From Abditibacterium sp. (lineage in GTDB: Bacteria > Armatimonadota > Abditibacteriia > Abditibacteriales > Abditibacteriaceae): a stretch of 64,000 bases of DNA. The stretch covers positions 39,225-103,224 of the forward strand of contig JAUJNG010000019.1 of assembly GCA_030448265.1 (NCBI GenBank), in the 5' to 3' direction. The notes below the pieces were generated by a model that ran no database searches, was not told the DNA's origin, and worked only from the letters and a program-made list of their open reading frames with translations. Shown here one piece after another: positions 18,707-27,989 of this stretch (positions are counted from its first letter, which is position 1; each line of letters opens with the position of its first letter). The position numbers were made by a program, and so were the translations under genes.

Positions 18707-19675
18707 CTACGCGCCCAGTTTTCGCGCTGCCTCCAATCCCGATAACGCCGCGCCCTCGATTTTGGCGCCCTGGAAAATATCGCCCGCGAAACTCAAGTTG
18801 AGCGAACGGAGCCGAAAAGTGCCAATTTCGACGGGGTTTTCCGGTTTGGAATAGCGCCAGCGCCGCACCTCGAAACTTTCGAAGGGCGCGCCCAGAAACG
18901 GCGCGGCTGCCTGCAAAAGCGCCGCGCCGACTTCATTTTGCGGCTCGTCGTAGTGCGCCCGCGCCCAGACGCCGCTCGAATGAACCGTGACGCTGCCCTC
19001 GCGCGGCGAAATGCCTTTTTGAAAATTGTCGGCCAGCCACCACAGAATTTCGCCGTTGATGTAAAGCGCGCCAGGCGGCGCAATTTGCGACGGCCCCGCC
19101 AGATTCGCCATCACCGCGAAACACGGCTCGTAACGCAAACTTTCCAGCGTTTTGGCGTCGTTTTCGGGAATTTTAATGCCCGAATTTCGCAGCAAAGCGA
19201 GCGATTGCGGCACCGGCGCCGTCAAAATCAGTTCGTCGCCCTCGAAAGTGTTTCCGCTCTGCGAAAACGCCGTCCAGCGTCCATTTTGAAATTCCAGACG
19301 CTCGATTTCTTCGCCCGAATGCACTTCTAAATCGCGCGCGAGCCATTTGGCGATGCCCGTCATCCCGCTTTCGCCGCGAAAACGCGGGTGCGCGTCGCTC
19401 GGTTTATCGTTTTCAGGCGAGGGATAGCCGCGAAACCACTCGCCCGCCACGTTGTTTTCTCGCCATTCTTCCAGCAAAGCGCGAAATTCCTCGCTGCGCG
19501 CGGTGAAAAACTGCGCGCCGTGATCGAAAACGCCGCCCTCGAAACGCCGCGTCGCCATGCGCCCGCCCACGCCGCGCCCTTTATCGAGCAAAATCGGCTT
19601 GAAACCGGCGTTTTTTAACTGGCGCGCGGCGCACAGGCCGGACATTCCGGCGCCTAAAATTAGAATTTGCTTCAT
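18707..19675 (-). CDS. Renalase-like FAD-dependent oxidoreductase
   Basis: A 322-residue flavoprotein. The dinucleotide-binding motif is 'ILILGAGMSGLCAARQL', then 'LDKGRGVGGRMATRR' and 'FDHGAQFFTAR', the pattern of the bacterial renalase/amine oxidase-like group. The C-terminal 'LSFAGDIFQGAKIEGAALSG' closes the flavin site. Known bacterial renalases oxidise isomeric dihydronicotinamides, but other members have no known substrate. The gene is bracketed by two near-identical inverted repeats (18625-18706 and 19701-19784). Confidence 0.8.
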   Translation of the reverse strand: MKQILILGAGMSGLCAARQLKNAGFKPILLDKGRGVGGRMATRRFEGGVFDHGAQFFTARSEEFRALLEEWRENNVAGEWFRGYPSPENDKPSDAHPRFRGESGMTGIAKWLARDLEVHSGEEIERLEFQNGRWTAFSQSGNTFEGDELILTAPVPQSLALLRNSGIKIPENDAKTLESLRYEPCFAVMANLAGPSQIAPPGALYINGEILWWLADNFQKGISPREGSVTVHSSGVWARAHYDEPQNEVGAALLQAAAPFLGAPFESFEVRRWRYSKPENPVEIGTFRLRSLNLSFAGDIFQGAKIEGAALSGLEAARKLGA

Positions 19676-19700
19676 ATTGAGGAATGTCTTTCGGCAATTA

Positions 19701-19784
19701 GAGAACGCGGAGCGTCAGCGAGTGACGCTGGACTGTAACTTCAACGGGGCGGTTATGCCTCACTCGCTGACGCTTCGCGTTCTC
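19701..19784. repeat. 25-bp inverted repeat, GAACGCGAAGCGTCAGCGAG family (copy 2)
   Basis: Arms 19701-19725 and 19760-19784 with one mismatch and a 34-nt loop. The arms are nearly identical to those at 18625-18706, while the loop differs. It lies between the flavoprotein gene start and the MoxR gene end. Confidence 0.9.
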
Positions 19785-19802
19785 CATTGCACAGCAGAAT
19801 TC

Positions 19803-20765
19803 TCAACGCGGCACCGCCACGCTTTGCAGCAGTTCGTTCACCACATCGCCCGCCGCCGCGCCGCTGTAGCGCGCTTTGGTATCGAGAACCAGACGGTGCG
19901 CCAACACCGGCAGCGCCAGAGCGCGCACGTCTTCAGGCAAAACGAAGTCGCGGCCATGCCACCACGCGCGCGCCTGCGAAGTGCGATAGAGCGCCAGACT
20001 GCCGCGCGGCGAAAGGCCGATGCGCAGGCGCGCGTCGTCGCGCGTGGCGTGAATCAGGCGCACCACGTATTCGCCCACGGCGCGGTCGAAGCGCACGTTT
20101 TTGACTTCGGCCTGAATCGCCAGAATGTCCCCCGTCGAAACCACGGCGCGCAAATCTTCGAGCGGATGATGCTGGTTTTGCGAATAAAGAATGTCGAGTT
20201 CCGAAGCCGCATCGGGGTAGCCGAGCGAAACGCGCAGCAAAAAGCGGTCGATTTGCGCTTCGGGAAGCGGATAAGTGCCGGCGTAATCGGAGGGATTCTG
20301 GGTTGCTACTACGAAAAACGGCGTGGGCAGAGCGTGGCGGCGCCCGTCGGTCGAAACCTGATTTTCGCCCATCACTTCGAGCAAAGCCGACTGGGTGCGC
20401 GGGCTGGTGCGATTGATTTCGTCGGCCAGAAGCACGTTGGCGAAGACGGGGCCAGGACGAAATTCAAAGGAGCCGTCGGCGGGGTTGTAGAAAGAGGAGC
20501 CGGTGATGTCGGCGGGCAGGAGGTCGGGCGTGAACTGCACGCGGCGAAAAATGCCGTCCATCGAGGCGGCGATGGCTTTGGCGAGCGTGGTTTTGCCGGT
20601 TCCTGGCGCGTCTTCGAGCAAAATGTGCCCGCCCGACGCCAGCGCGATGAGAATGAGTTCCAAATCGGCGCTTTTGCCCTTGATGATCGAGGACAAATTG
20701 GTTTCGACGGCGCGCAGGGCGTCGCGCGAAGCGGTGTGGGGACGAGTGCCGTTTTGGGTTTGCAT
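19803..20765 (-). CDS. MoxR-family AAA+ ATPase
   Basis: A 320-residue AAA+ chaperone-type ATPase. Walker A is 'LLEDAPGTGKTTLAKAIA', Walker B 'NVLLADEINRTSPRTQSALL', and 'DRFLLRVSLGYP' carries the arginine-finger region. MoxR ATPases typically work with DUF58/VWA proteins to activate enzyme complexes. Here it closes a four-gene minus-strand operon with DUF58, a transglutaminase and a WD40 protein; the gap to the WD40 gene is 15 bp. Confidence 0.92.
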   Translation of the reverse strand: MQTQNGTRPHTASRDALRAVETNLSSIIKGKSADLELILIALASGGHILLEDAPGTGKTTLAKAIAASMDGIFRRVQFTPDLLPADITGSSFYNPADGSFEFRPGPVFANVLLADEINRTSPRTQSALLEVMGENQVSTDGRRHALPTPFFVVATQNPSDYAGTYPLPEAQIDRFLLRVSLGYPDAASELDILYSQNQHHPLEDLRAVVSTGDILAIQAEVKNVRFDRAVGEYVVRLIHATRDDARLRIGLSPRGSLALYRTSQARAWWHGRDFVLPEDVRALALPVLAHRLVLDTKARYSGAAAGDVVNELLQSVAVPR

Positions 20766-20780
20766 GATTTTTAAATGGCG

Positions 20781-23009
20781 TTAGCGCGCGACGCGAACCA
20801 AAGCTCGGGCTGGCGCCGAACCGGAAACCGCGCCGCGAGGAGGGAGAGAAAGCCAGTCGGGACGGGCGTCGGAGCCGGTTTTCTGGGGTTTCCAGATGGC
20901 TTGGGAGTTCGACAGAGAGGGCCAGGCGTAAAGCGAAGCGATGCGCGTGCCCGCTTTCACGTCGTAAATTTCGATGCAATTGCGCCGCGCCAGCGCGAGA
21001 AAGCGATTGTCGGGCGACCACGCGGCGACGCCGATGCCGCTCGCATCGGAGGCGATCTGGCGCGTTGGTTTTTCGCTTAGCGGCGCGAAAAAACGCAGTC
21101 CGTTGGGCCCGCCGCGCAAGAGGGAAGTTCCGTCGGAATTGAGCGCGAGGGCGGGGCCGTCGGAAAAACGCGCGGGCGCGCTCAACGGGCGGCCCGAAGG
21201 CAGTTCCCACAATCGCGCGCCCCACGCCAGACGCTTGCCGTCGCCAGAAAACACTGGTTCAAGATCCCACACGCCGTTGCCCTTTGCGTCTTTGAGAGGG
21301 GGATGCAATAACTGAAGTGTGCGGTTCGGCACCCGCAGGTCGAATATCCGCAAATACGTTTTGCCGTTTATGTTGTGGTTGAAACACAAAAATCGCTCGT
21401 CGGGCGAGAGAACTTCGCCGAAACTGCCAGACTGAGCCTTTTTGTAGAGCAACTCCGGCTCACTCGCGCCCGCATTCCAGCGATAAATTTCGCCACCCAA
21501 ACCGTCGGGAAGTTCGAGTTTGGTTTTGTCATCGGCCAGAGCGAAGAGGCCGCGTGAGGGCGGGAGATTGCTCGGATTGCCTTTTTGGGTTTGACCGATG
21601 AAAGGTGCGTTCCAAACTTCGTGGCGCCAGTTTTGGCGCCCATTCCAAAACGTGATCCGATAAAAATCGCTGCTCCAGACGCGATGGGAGCGCGTCCAGC
21701 CGATGTGCGACGGCGAAGGCGACAAGCCGAGATTGGCGAGCGAAAACCGTCCATTTTCTGCCTCGCGCCGCCAGGCTTGCACGCCGTTAGCAGTTCCGTA
21801 GAACGAGGCCGCCAGAAATCGCCCGTCGCGGCTCCAGGCGAGGTCTTCGAGGCGAGCCGGCACGCGGAAAATCGCTTTCGAGGGCCAGAGGGCGCGCTCG
21901 CCGGTGAGAAAAAAGAAGCGGTTGTGGGAAAAGAGGCGCGAAGCGTCGGGCGCCAGGGCATAAGGCGCGCGCCCCCTGAAATCTTCCTTCACTTTGGGCG
22001 CCACAACGCTTTTGCGGCGGCTCACGCTGTGAATCTGGAAACCATTCTTTGCACCGGCGAAAAGGCGGTCGTTGTCGAGCCAATCGAGTTGAATTCGCGC
22101 GTCGTTGTTGGAATCTACGACGCTGAACCATTGCAAAAGCGCGCCGGTGCGCGCGTCCCAGATTTTGACAACCGCCGGATGTTCGTTGACGCTGCCGTCG
22201 TTGGGGCCTTCCTCGTAATAAAAGTTGCGATGCGAAGGGTCTCCGCCCAGCGTGGCCACTTTGCGACCATCGGGCGACCACACCACCGGCCCCGTCACGG
22301 CGGGATAGGCCATTGAAGTCACTTTGTCGCGCAAAATGGCGCTGACTTTGGCATTTTTGACATTCCACAAACGCATCCGGCCATCGCCGAGTTGATCGGC
22401 GGCGTGCTTTCCGTCGGGCGAAAAGGTGATTTCAGGTGCCCATAATTCCTCGTTTGGAGGGAAATTGGGGTCGATTTGCGCCGGTCTGGAGTTTGTTTCG
22501 CGGAGCGGCAAACGAACATCGAACCAGCGCCGCGCCGCGAAGTTCAAAACCCGAAAACGGCCTTTGCCATCCGAGAAAAAGAGCGTGCGATTGTCGGGCG
22601 AAACCCGCGCGCGCCACAGCGCGAGGCGGCGCCCGTCGCGCGCCGACACCAGGCGCGTGAAACCAGGAACATAACCTCTGGCGTAATCGGGAAGTTGGAA
22701 AACGAGGTTGTCGCCGCACCACGCCACCAGAGTGGGTGGTAGGTTGGACTCGGAGTCGAAATCGAAATACGAAGCGCCCAGTGCTTTCGCGTTCAGAAAC
22801 CGCTTGAGGCGCAGTGTCGCGGCGTCTCGAATCGCCACTCCTTCGGCGCCTTCCACCGCGATTTCGCGCCCGTCATCTTTCCACGCGGCGGCAAGCGCGC
22901 CCGCAGCGAAATCGATATCGACAACTCGATTCGGCTCCGGCGCCGCGACTGCGGCACCGCAGAGCGCGTAAAAAATTCCGCAAATCAGGCCGCAGTCATT
23001 TATTTTCAT
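20781..23009 (-). CDS. Secreted WD40-like beta-propeller protein
   Basis: A 742-residue protein with a signal peptide ('CGLICGIFYALCGAAVAAPE'). The mature part is a series of WD40-like repeats such as 'VVWSPDGRKVATLGGD', 'LAWSRDGRFLAASFYG', 'VFSGDGKRLAWGARLWELP' and 'AAWSPDNRFLALARRNCIEI'. At least eight repeats can be discerned, so one or two propellers are likely. No catalytic motif is evident, so it is probably a periplasmic scaffold or binding protein. Its placement inside the MoxR-DUF58-transglutaminase operon is unusual and suggests it partners with the transglutaminase domain. Confidence 0.78.
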   Translation of the reverse strand: MKINDCGLICGIFYALCGAAVAAPEPNRVVDIDFAAGALAAAWKDDGREIAVEGAEGVAIRDAATLRLKRFLNAKALGASYFDFDSESNLPPTLVAWCGDNLVFQLPDYARGYVPGFTRLVSARDGRRLALWRARVSPDNRTLFFSDGKGRFRVLNFAARRWFDVRLPLRETNSRPAQIDPNFPPNEELWAPEITFSPDGKHAADQLGDGRMRLWNVKNAKVSAILRDKVTSMAYPAVTGPVVWSPDGRKVATLGGDPSHRNFYYEEGPNDGSVNEHPAVVKIWDARTGALLQWFSVVDSNNDARIQLDWLDNDRLFAGAKNGFQIHSVSRRKSVVAPKVKEDFRGRAPYALAPDASRLFSHNRFFFLTGERALWPSKAIFRVPARLEDLAWSRDGRFLAASFYGTANGVQAWRREAENGRFSLANLGLSPSPSHIGWTRSHRVWSSDFYRITFWNGRQNWRHEVWNAPFIGQTQKGNPSNLPPSRGLFALADDKTKLELPDGLGGEIYRWNAGASEPELLYKKAQSGSFGEVLSPDERFLCFNHNINGKTYLRIFDLRVPNRTLQLLHPPLKDAKGNGVWDLEPVFSGDGKRLAWGARLWELPSGRPLSAPARFSDGPALALNSDGTSLLRGGPNGLRFFAPLSEKPTRQIASDASGIGVAAWSPDNRFLALARRNCIEIYDVKAGTRIASLYAWPSLSNSQAIWKPQKTGSDARPDWLSLPPRGAVSGSAPARALVRVAR

Positions 23010-23046
23010 CTCGCCAATTCCTCTTCCTCAGTTGACAATCTCAAAC

Positions 23047-25029
23047 CTACTTTTCCAACTTCCTCAATTCCTGTTCCAACTCCCGTATCTCTTCTTCTTC
23101 GACCCTATCAAAGCGCGCGCGGTTGTAGCCCTCGACCCAGCCGCGCTCGTTGTGCAGTTCATCGGGCAAGGTTTCGCTCCAGGGACGCCCCGCGACGAGC
23201 GTGATGCCGCGCTTTGCCAGCAACCTTTCAAAGCGGCGCGCGAGCGGCGCGAGCTGCGGCGGCGGAAGCGGCGTCAGGGCGCGTTTACGCGCGATTTTGC
23301 GATGTTGGCGCCAGCGTTCCAGGCCCCACAGCGTCAAAACCACGGCGACGAGGCCCAGAATTTGAAGCTGCGTCAGGTTGCCGAACCAGTTTCGCACCCT
23401 TGCGAAAGCGTCCTGCGCCTTTTCGAGCGGCTTTTGATAGGCGGGAAGCGGGCTGACGGCGGGATCGGCGCGGCCCGAGGGCGGCGTCGCATCGAGGCGC
23501 ACCCAGCCGATGCCGCGAAAATAGGCTTCCGTCCAGGCATGAGCGTCGCGCCCGCGCACGATGGTGGTGCCATCGTCGTCGCGTTCGTGGGCGTAGTAGC
23601 CCGTCACATAGCGCGCCGGAATGCCGACTGCGCGCAGCATCATGGTGGCCGCCGACGCAAAATACTGGCAGTGCCCGCCCTTTTTGTTGAGCACGAAATC
23701 CGAAATCGGGTCTTGGCTCCCACGCACGAATTCGAGCGAGTATTTATTCGTGCTGAAAAGATAATCGACGATCATGGCCGCTTTTTCGGCCTGCGTGCTG
23801 CCGTTTTTGGCGATGTCGCGCGCTAACTGCGTCACGCGCGGGTCGATTTCGGGGGGGACGATCATCAACGCGGCGCGGGTTTGGGCGATTTGCTCGACGT
23901 TTTCGACGGCGGGCACTTCTTTGTTCGCTTGTTCGAGCGAAACCGTGAGCGGCCCTTGCTCGATGAGAAAGTCGTAGGCTTCTTTTTGGGAATCGATAAC
24001 GTAATAGGAAATCGGCGTCGGCTCGTCGATTTTGACGGGGCCTTGAAATCTGTCCCAGTCGAACGACTGGCCGTTTTCGGGCAAAATCGCCCAGGCGTTG
24101 AGGGGCAGAAAGACCACGCCGCCGGTGTCGCGCAAAACCGTGAATTTGGCGGCGCTGGCGGTGCTGCGGCGCGTTCGTTCGGCATCTGGTTCTTCTTCGT
24201 TGGTCTCTTTGGGAAGCGCGGCTTTCATGGTGCGCCTGGAAAGCGGCGGCCCCCAGGTGCCGTCTTTGTAGACATCGAAAGCGGCGGCGCGCAAATGCGA
24301 GTCGCTCAAAGCGCCCTGGACGCGCACCAAGCGCGTGGTTGAAGCGTTGGCCGCGAAAGCAGAGGAAAGCTGCGCGGTGTCGCCCACGCTGTTGTTTTGC
24401 ACCGCATTGGATGAGGCCGCGCGGGAGATGAGCCGCGCGCCCATCGCCATAATCGAGCCCCGATAGACCCACAGGCTTTGATGCAGGACGGCGCCAATCA
24501 CAACTGCGCCCACGATCATCGCCACGCGACGCAAGTTGGAACGGGCGCTCCGCGAAGCGGCGCGGGGCCTCAAATCGGGCAGCGCGAGCAGCAAAAACAG
24601 CATATAAAGCGGCGCCAGAACCCAGATGTGAATCCGAAACGTGTTGGAGGCGATCAGAAAAATCACGCCCGAAAGCGACACCATCCAGCCATCGAAGCGC
24701 GCGCCTTCGGGCGGGCGCCGAAAAGCCTGGAGGAGCAGTTCGCCGCCCGCGATGAGTCCCGCCGTCGTAAACGCCTGGGAATCGACGAAATAGCCAGGCG
24801 CGCCCGTCGGCGCGCGCCCCAGAACCGCAAAAACGGCATAGACCAGTAAACGCACGCCCCAGATGCCGGCGGAATCGCGCTCGAAGCGATAGGGCAAAAG
24901 CAGCGAGCCGAGATAAATCACCGGCAAAATAAGGGCGAAAGGCGAAGTGGTCGAAAGAAAAAACGCCGCGAACGCCGTCAACACGGCGGCAGCCATCCAC
25001 GATGAGTGGGGCGGGGTTTTTGAGTTCAT
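23047..25029 (-). CDS. TgpA-type membrane transglutaminase-like protein
   Basis: A 660-residue protein with about six N-terminal membrane helices, a large outer domain, a transglutaminase core and a last membrane helix ('LQILGLVAVVLTLWGLE') before a DUF4129-like charged tail. The Cys-His-Asp triad is intact: Cys in 'KKGGHCQYFASAATMMLR', His in 'GRDAHAWTEAYF', and Asp in 'GWVRLDATPP'. This matches the TgpA family, membrane-bound enzymes with a periplasmic catalytic domain. It is coupled to a DUF58 gene upstream (99 bp, containing a short palindrome) and to the WD40 gene downstream (37 bp). Confidence 0.9.
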   Translation of the reverse strand: MNSKTPPHSSWMAAAVLTAFAAFFLSTTSPFALILPVIYLGSLLLPYRFERDSAGIWGVRLLVYAVFAVLGRAPTGAPGYFVDSQAFTTAGLIAGGELLLQAFRRPPEGARFDGWMVSLSGVIFLIASNTFRIHIWVLAPLYMLFLLLALPDLRPRAASRSARSNLRRVAMIVGAVVIGAVLHQSLWVYRGSIMAMGARLISRAASSNAVQNNSVGDTAQLSSAFAANASTTRLVRVQGALSDSHLRAAAFDVYKDGTWGPPLSRRTMKAALPKETNEEEPDAERTRRSTASAAKFTVLRDTGGVVFLPLNAWAILPENGQSFDWDRFQGPVKIDEPTPISYYVIDSQKEAYDFLIEQGPLTVSLEQANKEVPAVENVEQIAQTRAALMIVPPEIDPRVTQLARDIAKNGSTQAEKAAMIVDYLFSTNKYSLEFVRGSQDPISDFVLNKKGGHCQYFASAATMMLRAVGIPARYVTGYYAHERDDDGTTIVRGRDAHAWTEAYFRGIGWVRLDATPPSGRADPAVSPLPAYQKPLEKAQDAFARVRNWFGNLTQLQILGLVAVVLTLWGLERWRQHRKIARKRALTPLPPPQLAPLARRFERLLAKRGITLVAGRPWSETLPDELHNERGWVEGYNRARFDRVEEEEIRELEQELRKLEK

Positions 25030-25050
25030 GGTTTTGCCTCGCTCTTTCCA

Positions 25051-25121
25051 GAAGGGGAGAAGGGGAGTGACTGCTGAGCGTGCAGGTTACAATCTCGATT
25101 CTTACTCCCCTTCTCCCCTTC
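25051..25121. repeat. 18-bp purine/pyrimidine inverted repeat
   Basis: Arms GAAGGGGAGAAGGGGAGT (25051-25068) and its complement (25104-25121), loop 35 nt, between the DUF58 and transglutaminase genes. The right arm lies just past the DUF58 stop. Confidence 0.85.
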
Positions 25122-25128
25122 TCCCTTT

Positions 25129-26448
25129 CTATAATTGCCGCATGCCGTTTTCAAACTCGGCGCGGCCCAGAATCGGCACTTCGCTGGGCCACGATTCTTT
25201 GGGGTCGAGCGTCGGCTGCCCGTCGCGCACCACGATGCACTTCACGGCGGCGCCTTCTTCGAGGAGTTGGGTGGCGAAAGTGCGCCGCTCGTCGTCCCAG
25301 TCCAGGAAAATACAAATAACCGAGGTGATACGCTCCAAATTTTCCGCGACGGCGGGCCACAAAACCCCCCAAGGCGACCTCGAATGAGATTCGACGCGCG
25401 CCAGAATGTCGAGCATCTGATCGAGCGAGGCGAGGCCGCGCCCCGCCGTGAGATGATGCAGATCGGGCCCCGCCGTCAAAATATCGACCAGATAATCCGC
25501 GCGGTTCATGTAGTCGCCGCAGGCGGCGCACAGCGAGACGGCGCGCTCGAAATCGGCGCACGGTTCGGGCGAAATCTGCGGCACGTGAGTATCGAGGACG
25601 ACGGCGGCGCGCAAAAAATACTCTTCGCGGTATTCGCGCACGATGGGATGGCCCAGCCGCGCCGTCGCGCGCCAGTCGATGTCGCGCACGGCGTCGCCTT
25701 CGCGGTAGTCGCGGTTGCCGATGTATTCCACCGACTCGCCGCGCGACGACACGAACGCCATCCCGCCAGGCTGGTAGCGCCGTCCCATCGACAAATCCAT
25801 GCGGTCGAGCGGCTCGAATTTCGGATAAACCACCAAAGATTCTTCACTCCCGAACACGCGCGAGGCGTTGACCAGGCCAAAAGGAAAGTCGGTTTCGACG
25901 CGGTAGCCGTGCAGGACGTAAACGCCGCGTTTTTCGGGCCTCAGGCGAAACGTCACGCGCGCGCTTTGTCCGATTTTAAGCGGCGGAACCGGCGCGCCGG
26001 TCGCGGGCACGACTTCGATTTCGTTGGGCAAACGATGCGGAATCACCGCGCTTTCGCCCCCCCCGCTTTTGCTGCCGCCCGCGACTTCGATTTCCACGTT
26101 CAATTCCTCGCCCGCCGCGATGCACGGCGCGTGAGTGGCGCTCAGCGAAACGCGCGGTTTTTCCCACAGCATCGCCAGACCCGCGAAAAGCCACACCACG
26201 GATGCATAAGCGAGCGGCACGAACGCCTGAAATTCGAGTGAAGTCGTGCCGTAGCCGAAAAACAGGCCCGTGGCGAGCAGAAAATAGCGTCCGCCGCTCG
26301 ACAGCCGCCGCGCCCACAGTCCCCACAGCCAGCGCAGCGTTTTGGAGCGAAACAGCGACGTATCGGGCAACTCGTGCGCGGGCGAGAGGCGCGGCACGTC
26401 GAAAAGGTTTTGGTTGAGCGCGTCGTAGATTTTGGAGCGGGCGAGCAT
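25129..26448 (-). CDS. DUF58 domain protein
   Basis: A 439-residue protein with two N-terminal membrane helices (about residues 55-90) and a DUF58 domain carrying the signature 'GDAVRDIDWRATARLGHPIV'. The preceding 'VYPKFEPLDRMDL' and 'NRDYREGD' are also typical. DUF58 proteins commonly pair with MoxR ATPases and have a VWA-like C-terminal domain; here 'AAVVLDTHVP' could be the start of that domain. It is the first gene of the DUF58-transglutaminase-WD40-MoxR operon. Confidence 0.9.
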   Translation of the reverse strand: MLARSKIYDALNQNLFDVPRLSPAHELPDTSLFRSKTLRWLWGLWARRLSSGGRYFLLATGLFFGYGTTSLEFQAFVPLAYASVVWLFAGLAMLWEKPRVSLSATHAPCIAAGEELNVEIEVAGGSKSGGGESAVIPHRLPNEIEVVPATGAPVPPLKIGQSARVTFRLRPEKRGVYVLHGYRVETDFPFGLVNASRVFGSEESLVVYPKFEPLDRMDLSMGRRYQPGGMAFVSSRGESVEYIGNRDYREGDAVRDIDWRATARLGHPIVREYREEYFLRAAVVLDTHVPQISPEPCADFERAVSLCAACGDYMNRADYLVDILTAGPDLHHLTAGRGLASLDQMLDILARVESHSRSPWGVLWPAVAENLERITSVICIFLDWDDERRTFATQLLEEGAAVKCIVVRDGQPTLDPKESWPSEVPILGRAEFENGMRQL

Positions 26449-26536
26449 TAATCAGAGTGTGGCAAAGCGAGGGGGGAGAAGCGGCGGTTTGAGTCGGGAG
26501 TTGGGGGCACTTGAGTGTGTTTTACCCGCCTTCGGC

Positions 26537-26696
26537 GGCCCTCACCCGTCGCTTCGCGCCACCCACGCCCAGAGGGCACCCGCGCAAGGAGAAGGACATA
26601 CTGCCACTTTCGTGTTTTCACTGCTCGGTCTAAAGTGCGCGCGTTGTCCTTCTCCCGCTTGCGGGAGAGGGTGGCGCGAAGCGACGGGTGAGGGCC
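26537..26696. repeat. Perfect 28-bp inverted repeat with nested arms
   Basis: Outer arms 26537-26564 and 26669-26696, perfect over 28 bp. Inside is a second, shorter complementary pair (GGAGAAGGACA near 26588 and TGTCCTTCTCC near 26645). The segment 26562-26582 recurs exactly, in reverse complement, at 48483-48503. It lies between the DUF58 start and the DUF2256 gene end. Confidence 0.9.
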
Positions 26697-26716
26697 GGAG
26701 CGCAGCGACGGGAAAC

Positions 26717-26854
26717 CTAACGCTTCCCCCGACACCGATCCGAACAACTCTTCACCTCATCCCAGACTTTCGCCCACTTTTTGCGCCACGAGAACGGTCT
26801 GCCGCACACGGCGCACACTTTTTGCGGTAAATCCACTTTCTTGACGCCTTTCAT
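26717..26854 (-). CDS. DUF2256 family small Cys-rich protein
   Basis: A 45-residue protein with '[20 protein letters not shown]' and '[10 protein letters not shown]', that is two CxxC-type pairs (C-x2-C and C-x3-C) suggesting a zinc knuckle. This is the full length and pattern of DUF2256. I chose the ATG at 26854; an upstream ATG at 26866 overlaps the start of the divergent YihY gene. Function is not established; these proteins are often near cryptochrome/photolyase genes, which are not seen here. Confidence 0.82.
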   Translation of the reverse strand: MKGVKKVDLPQKVCAVCGRPFSWRKKWAKVWDEVKSCSDRCRGKR

Positions 26855-26864
26855 TTCGATTCCC

Positions 26865-27974
26865 ATGAATTCACGCCCCAAACTCACCCTCGCTTCCTTT
26901 TTCGACATCGTGCGCACGACCGCGATGGCTTTTGGCGAAGATCGCATTGGTCGCCACGCCGCCGCGCTCGCTTATTTCACCGTTTTTTCGCTCTCGCCGA
27001 TGCTGATTCTGCTGGTTTCCATCGCCGCGTTTTATTTTCACGACGAGGCCAAAGCTGCGGGCGCGATTCAATCCCAAATTCAGGGCGCCATCGGCCCGAC
27101 GGCGGGAAAAGCCGTCGAGCAAATGATTCAAACCGCCAACGAGCATGGCAGCGATAAATCCAAACCCATTACCGCCACCATCATCGCGCTCGCCGTCGCG
27201 CTGTGGGGCGCGAGCGGGTTGTTCGGCGCGTTGCAGGATTCGCTCAACTCCATCTGGGGCGTGATGCCAAGACCCGATCTGGGCATCTGGGGCGTGATTC
27301 GCGCGCGTTTTCTGTCGTTCGCGATGGTTTTGGGCGTCGGGTTTTTGCTGTTGGTGTCTTTGGTTGCGACGACAGCGTTCGCGGCGTTCTCCCAAACCGT
27401 GAGCGGCGCGCTCGGCGATTCGATTTATGTGGCGTGGGTTCTCAATTTCGCGCTCGGACTGGGGATTTCGATGCTCCTTTTCGCGGCGATTTTCAAAATC
27501 TTGCCCGACGCCAAAATCCAGTGGCACGATGTCTGGATTGGCGCTTTCGTGACGGCGCTCTTGTTTTCGCTGGGACGTTTGGCCTTGGGCTGGTATTTGG
27601 GGCAGTCCAGCGTTTCGTCGGCGTATGGTTCGGCGGGCGCGCTGGTGGTTTTGCTGTTGTGGGTCAATTACGCCTCGACGATTTTATTCGTCGGCGCCGA
27701 ATTCACCAAAGCCTACGCCAATAAATTCGGCTCTAAAATCGAACCCGCCGAAAACGCGATTCTCATCTCCCCCGAAGCACGCGCCCGACAGGGCTTGGCG
27801 CCCTCTTCGGTGCCAGGCGTCGCGGGCGGGGTTTTAACGGCGACCGAAGTCGTCGTGCCCAACAAACCGGAACTTTCCAAAGAGAAAAAGCAGGAGTTCG
27901 AGCATATGCTGGCCGTCGTCGGGGGCGCGATTCTGGTGATTTTGTGGACGTTTCGCAAGCGCGGCGAAGAGTAG
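26865..27974 (+). CDS. YihY/BrkB-family inner-membrane protein
   Basis: A 369-residue membrane protein with about six helices of the YihY/UPF0761 family. Typical blocks are '[20 protein letters not shown]', '[20 protein letters not shown]', and '[20 protein letters not shown]' followed by '[12 protein letters not shown]'. An additional C-terminal hydrophobic segment ('[16 protein letters not shown]') is anchored by a basic tail. The start at 26865 fits the family; an upstream ATG at 26781 is antisense to the DUF2256 gene. The family was once annotated as ribonuclease BN in error, and its true role is not known. Confidence 0.87.
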   Translation: MNSRPKLTLASFFDIVRTTAMAFGEDRIGRHAAALAYFTVFSLSPMLILLVSIAAFYFHDEAKAAGAIQSQIQGAIGPTAGKAVEQMIQTANEHGSDKSKPITATIIALAVALWGASGLFGALQDSLNSIWGVMPRPDLGIWGVIRARFLSFAMVLGVGFLLLVSLVATTAFAAFSQTVSGALGDSIYVAWVLNFALGLGISMLLFAAIFKILPDAKIQWHDVWIGAFVTALLFSLGRLALGWYLGQSSVSSAYGSAGALVVLLLWVNYASTILFVGAEFTKAYANKFGSKIEPAENAILISPEARARQGLAPSSVPGVAGGVLTATEVVVPNKPELSKEKKQEFEHMLAVVGGAILVILWTFRKRGEE

Positions 27975-27989
27975 GGAACACCCATTGTC

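Noticed and set aside
18625..19784. Composite transposon around the flavoprotein gene
   Set aside because: No transposase and no target-site duplication were seen; the flanks are short palindromes, not insertion sequences.
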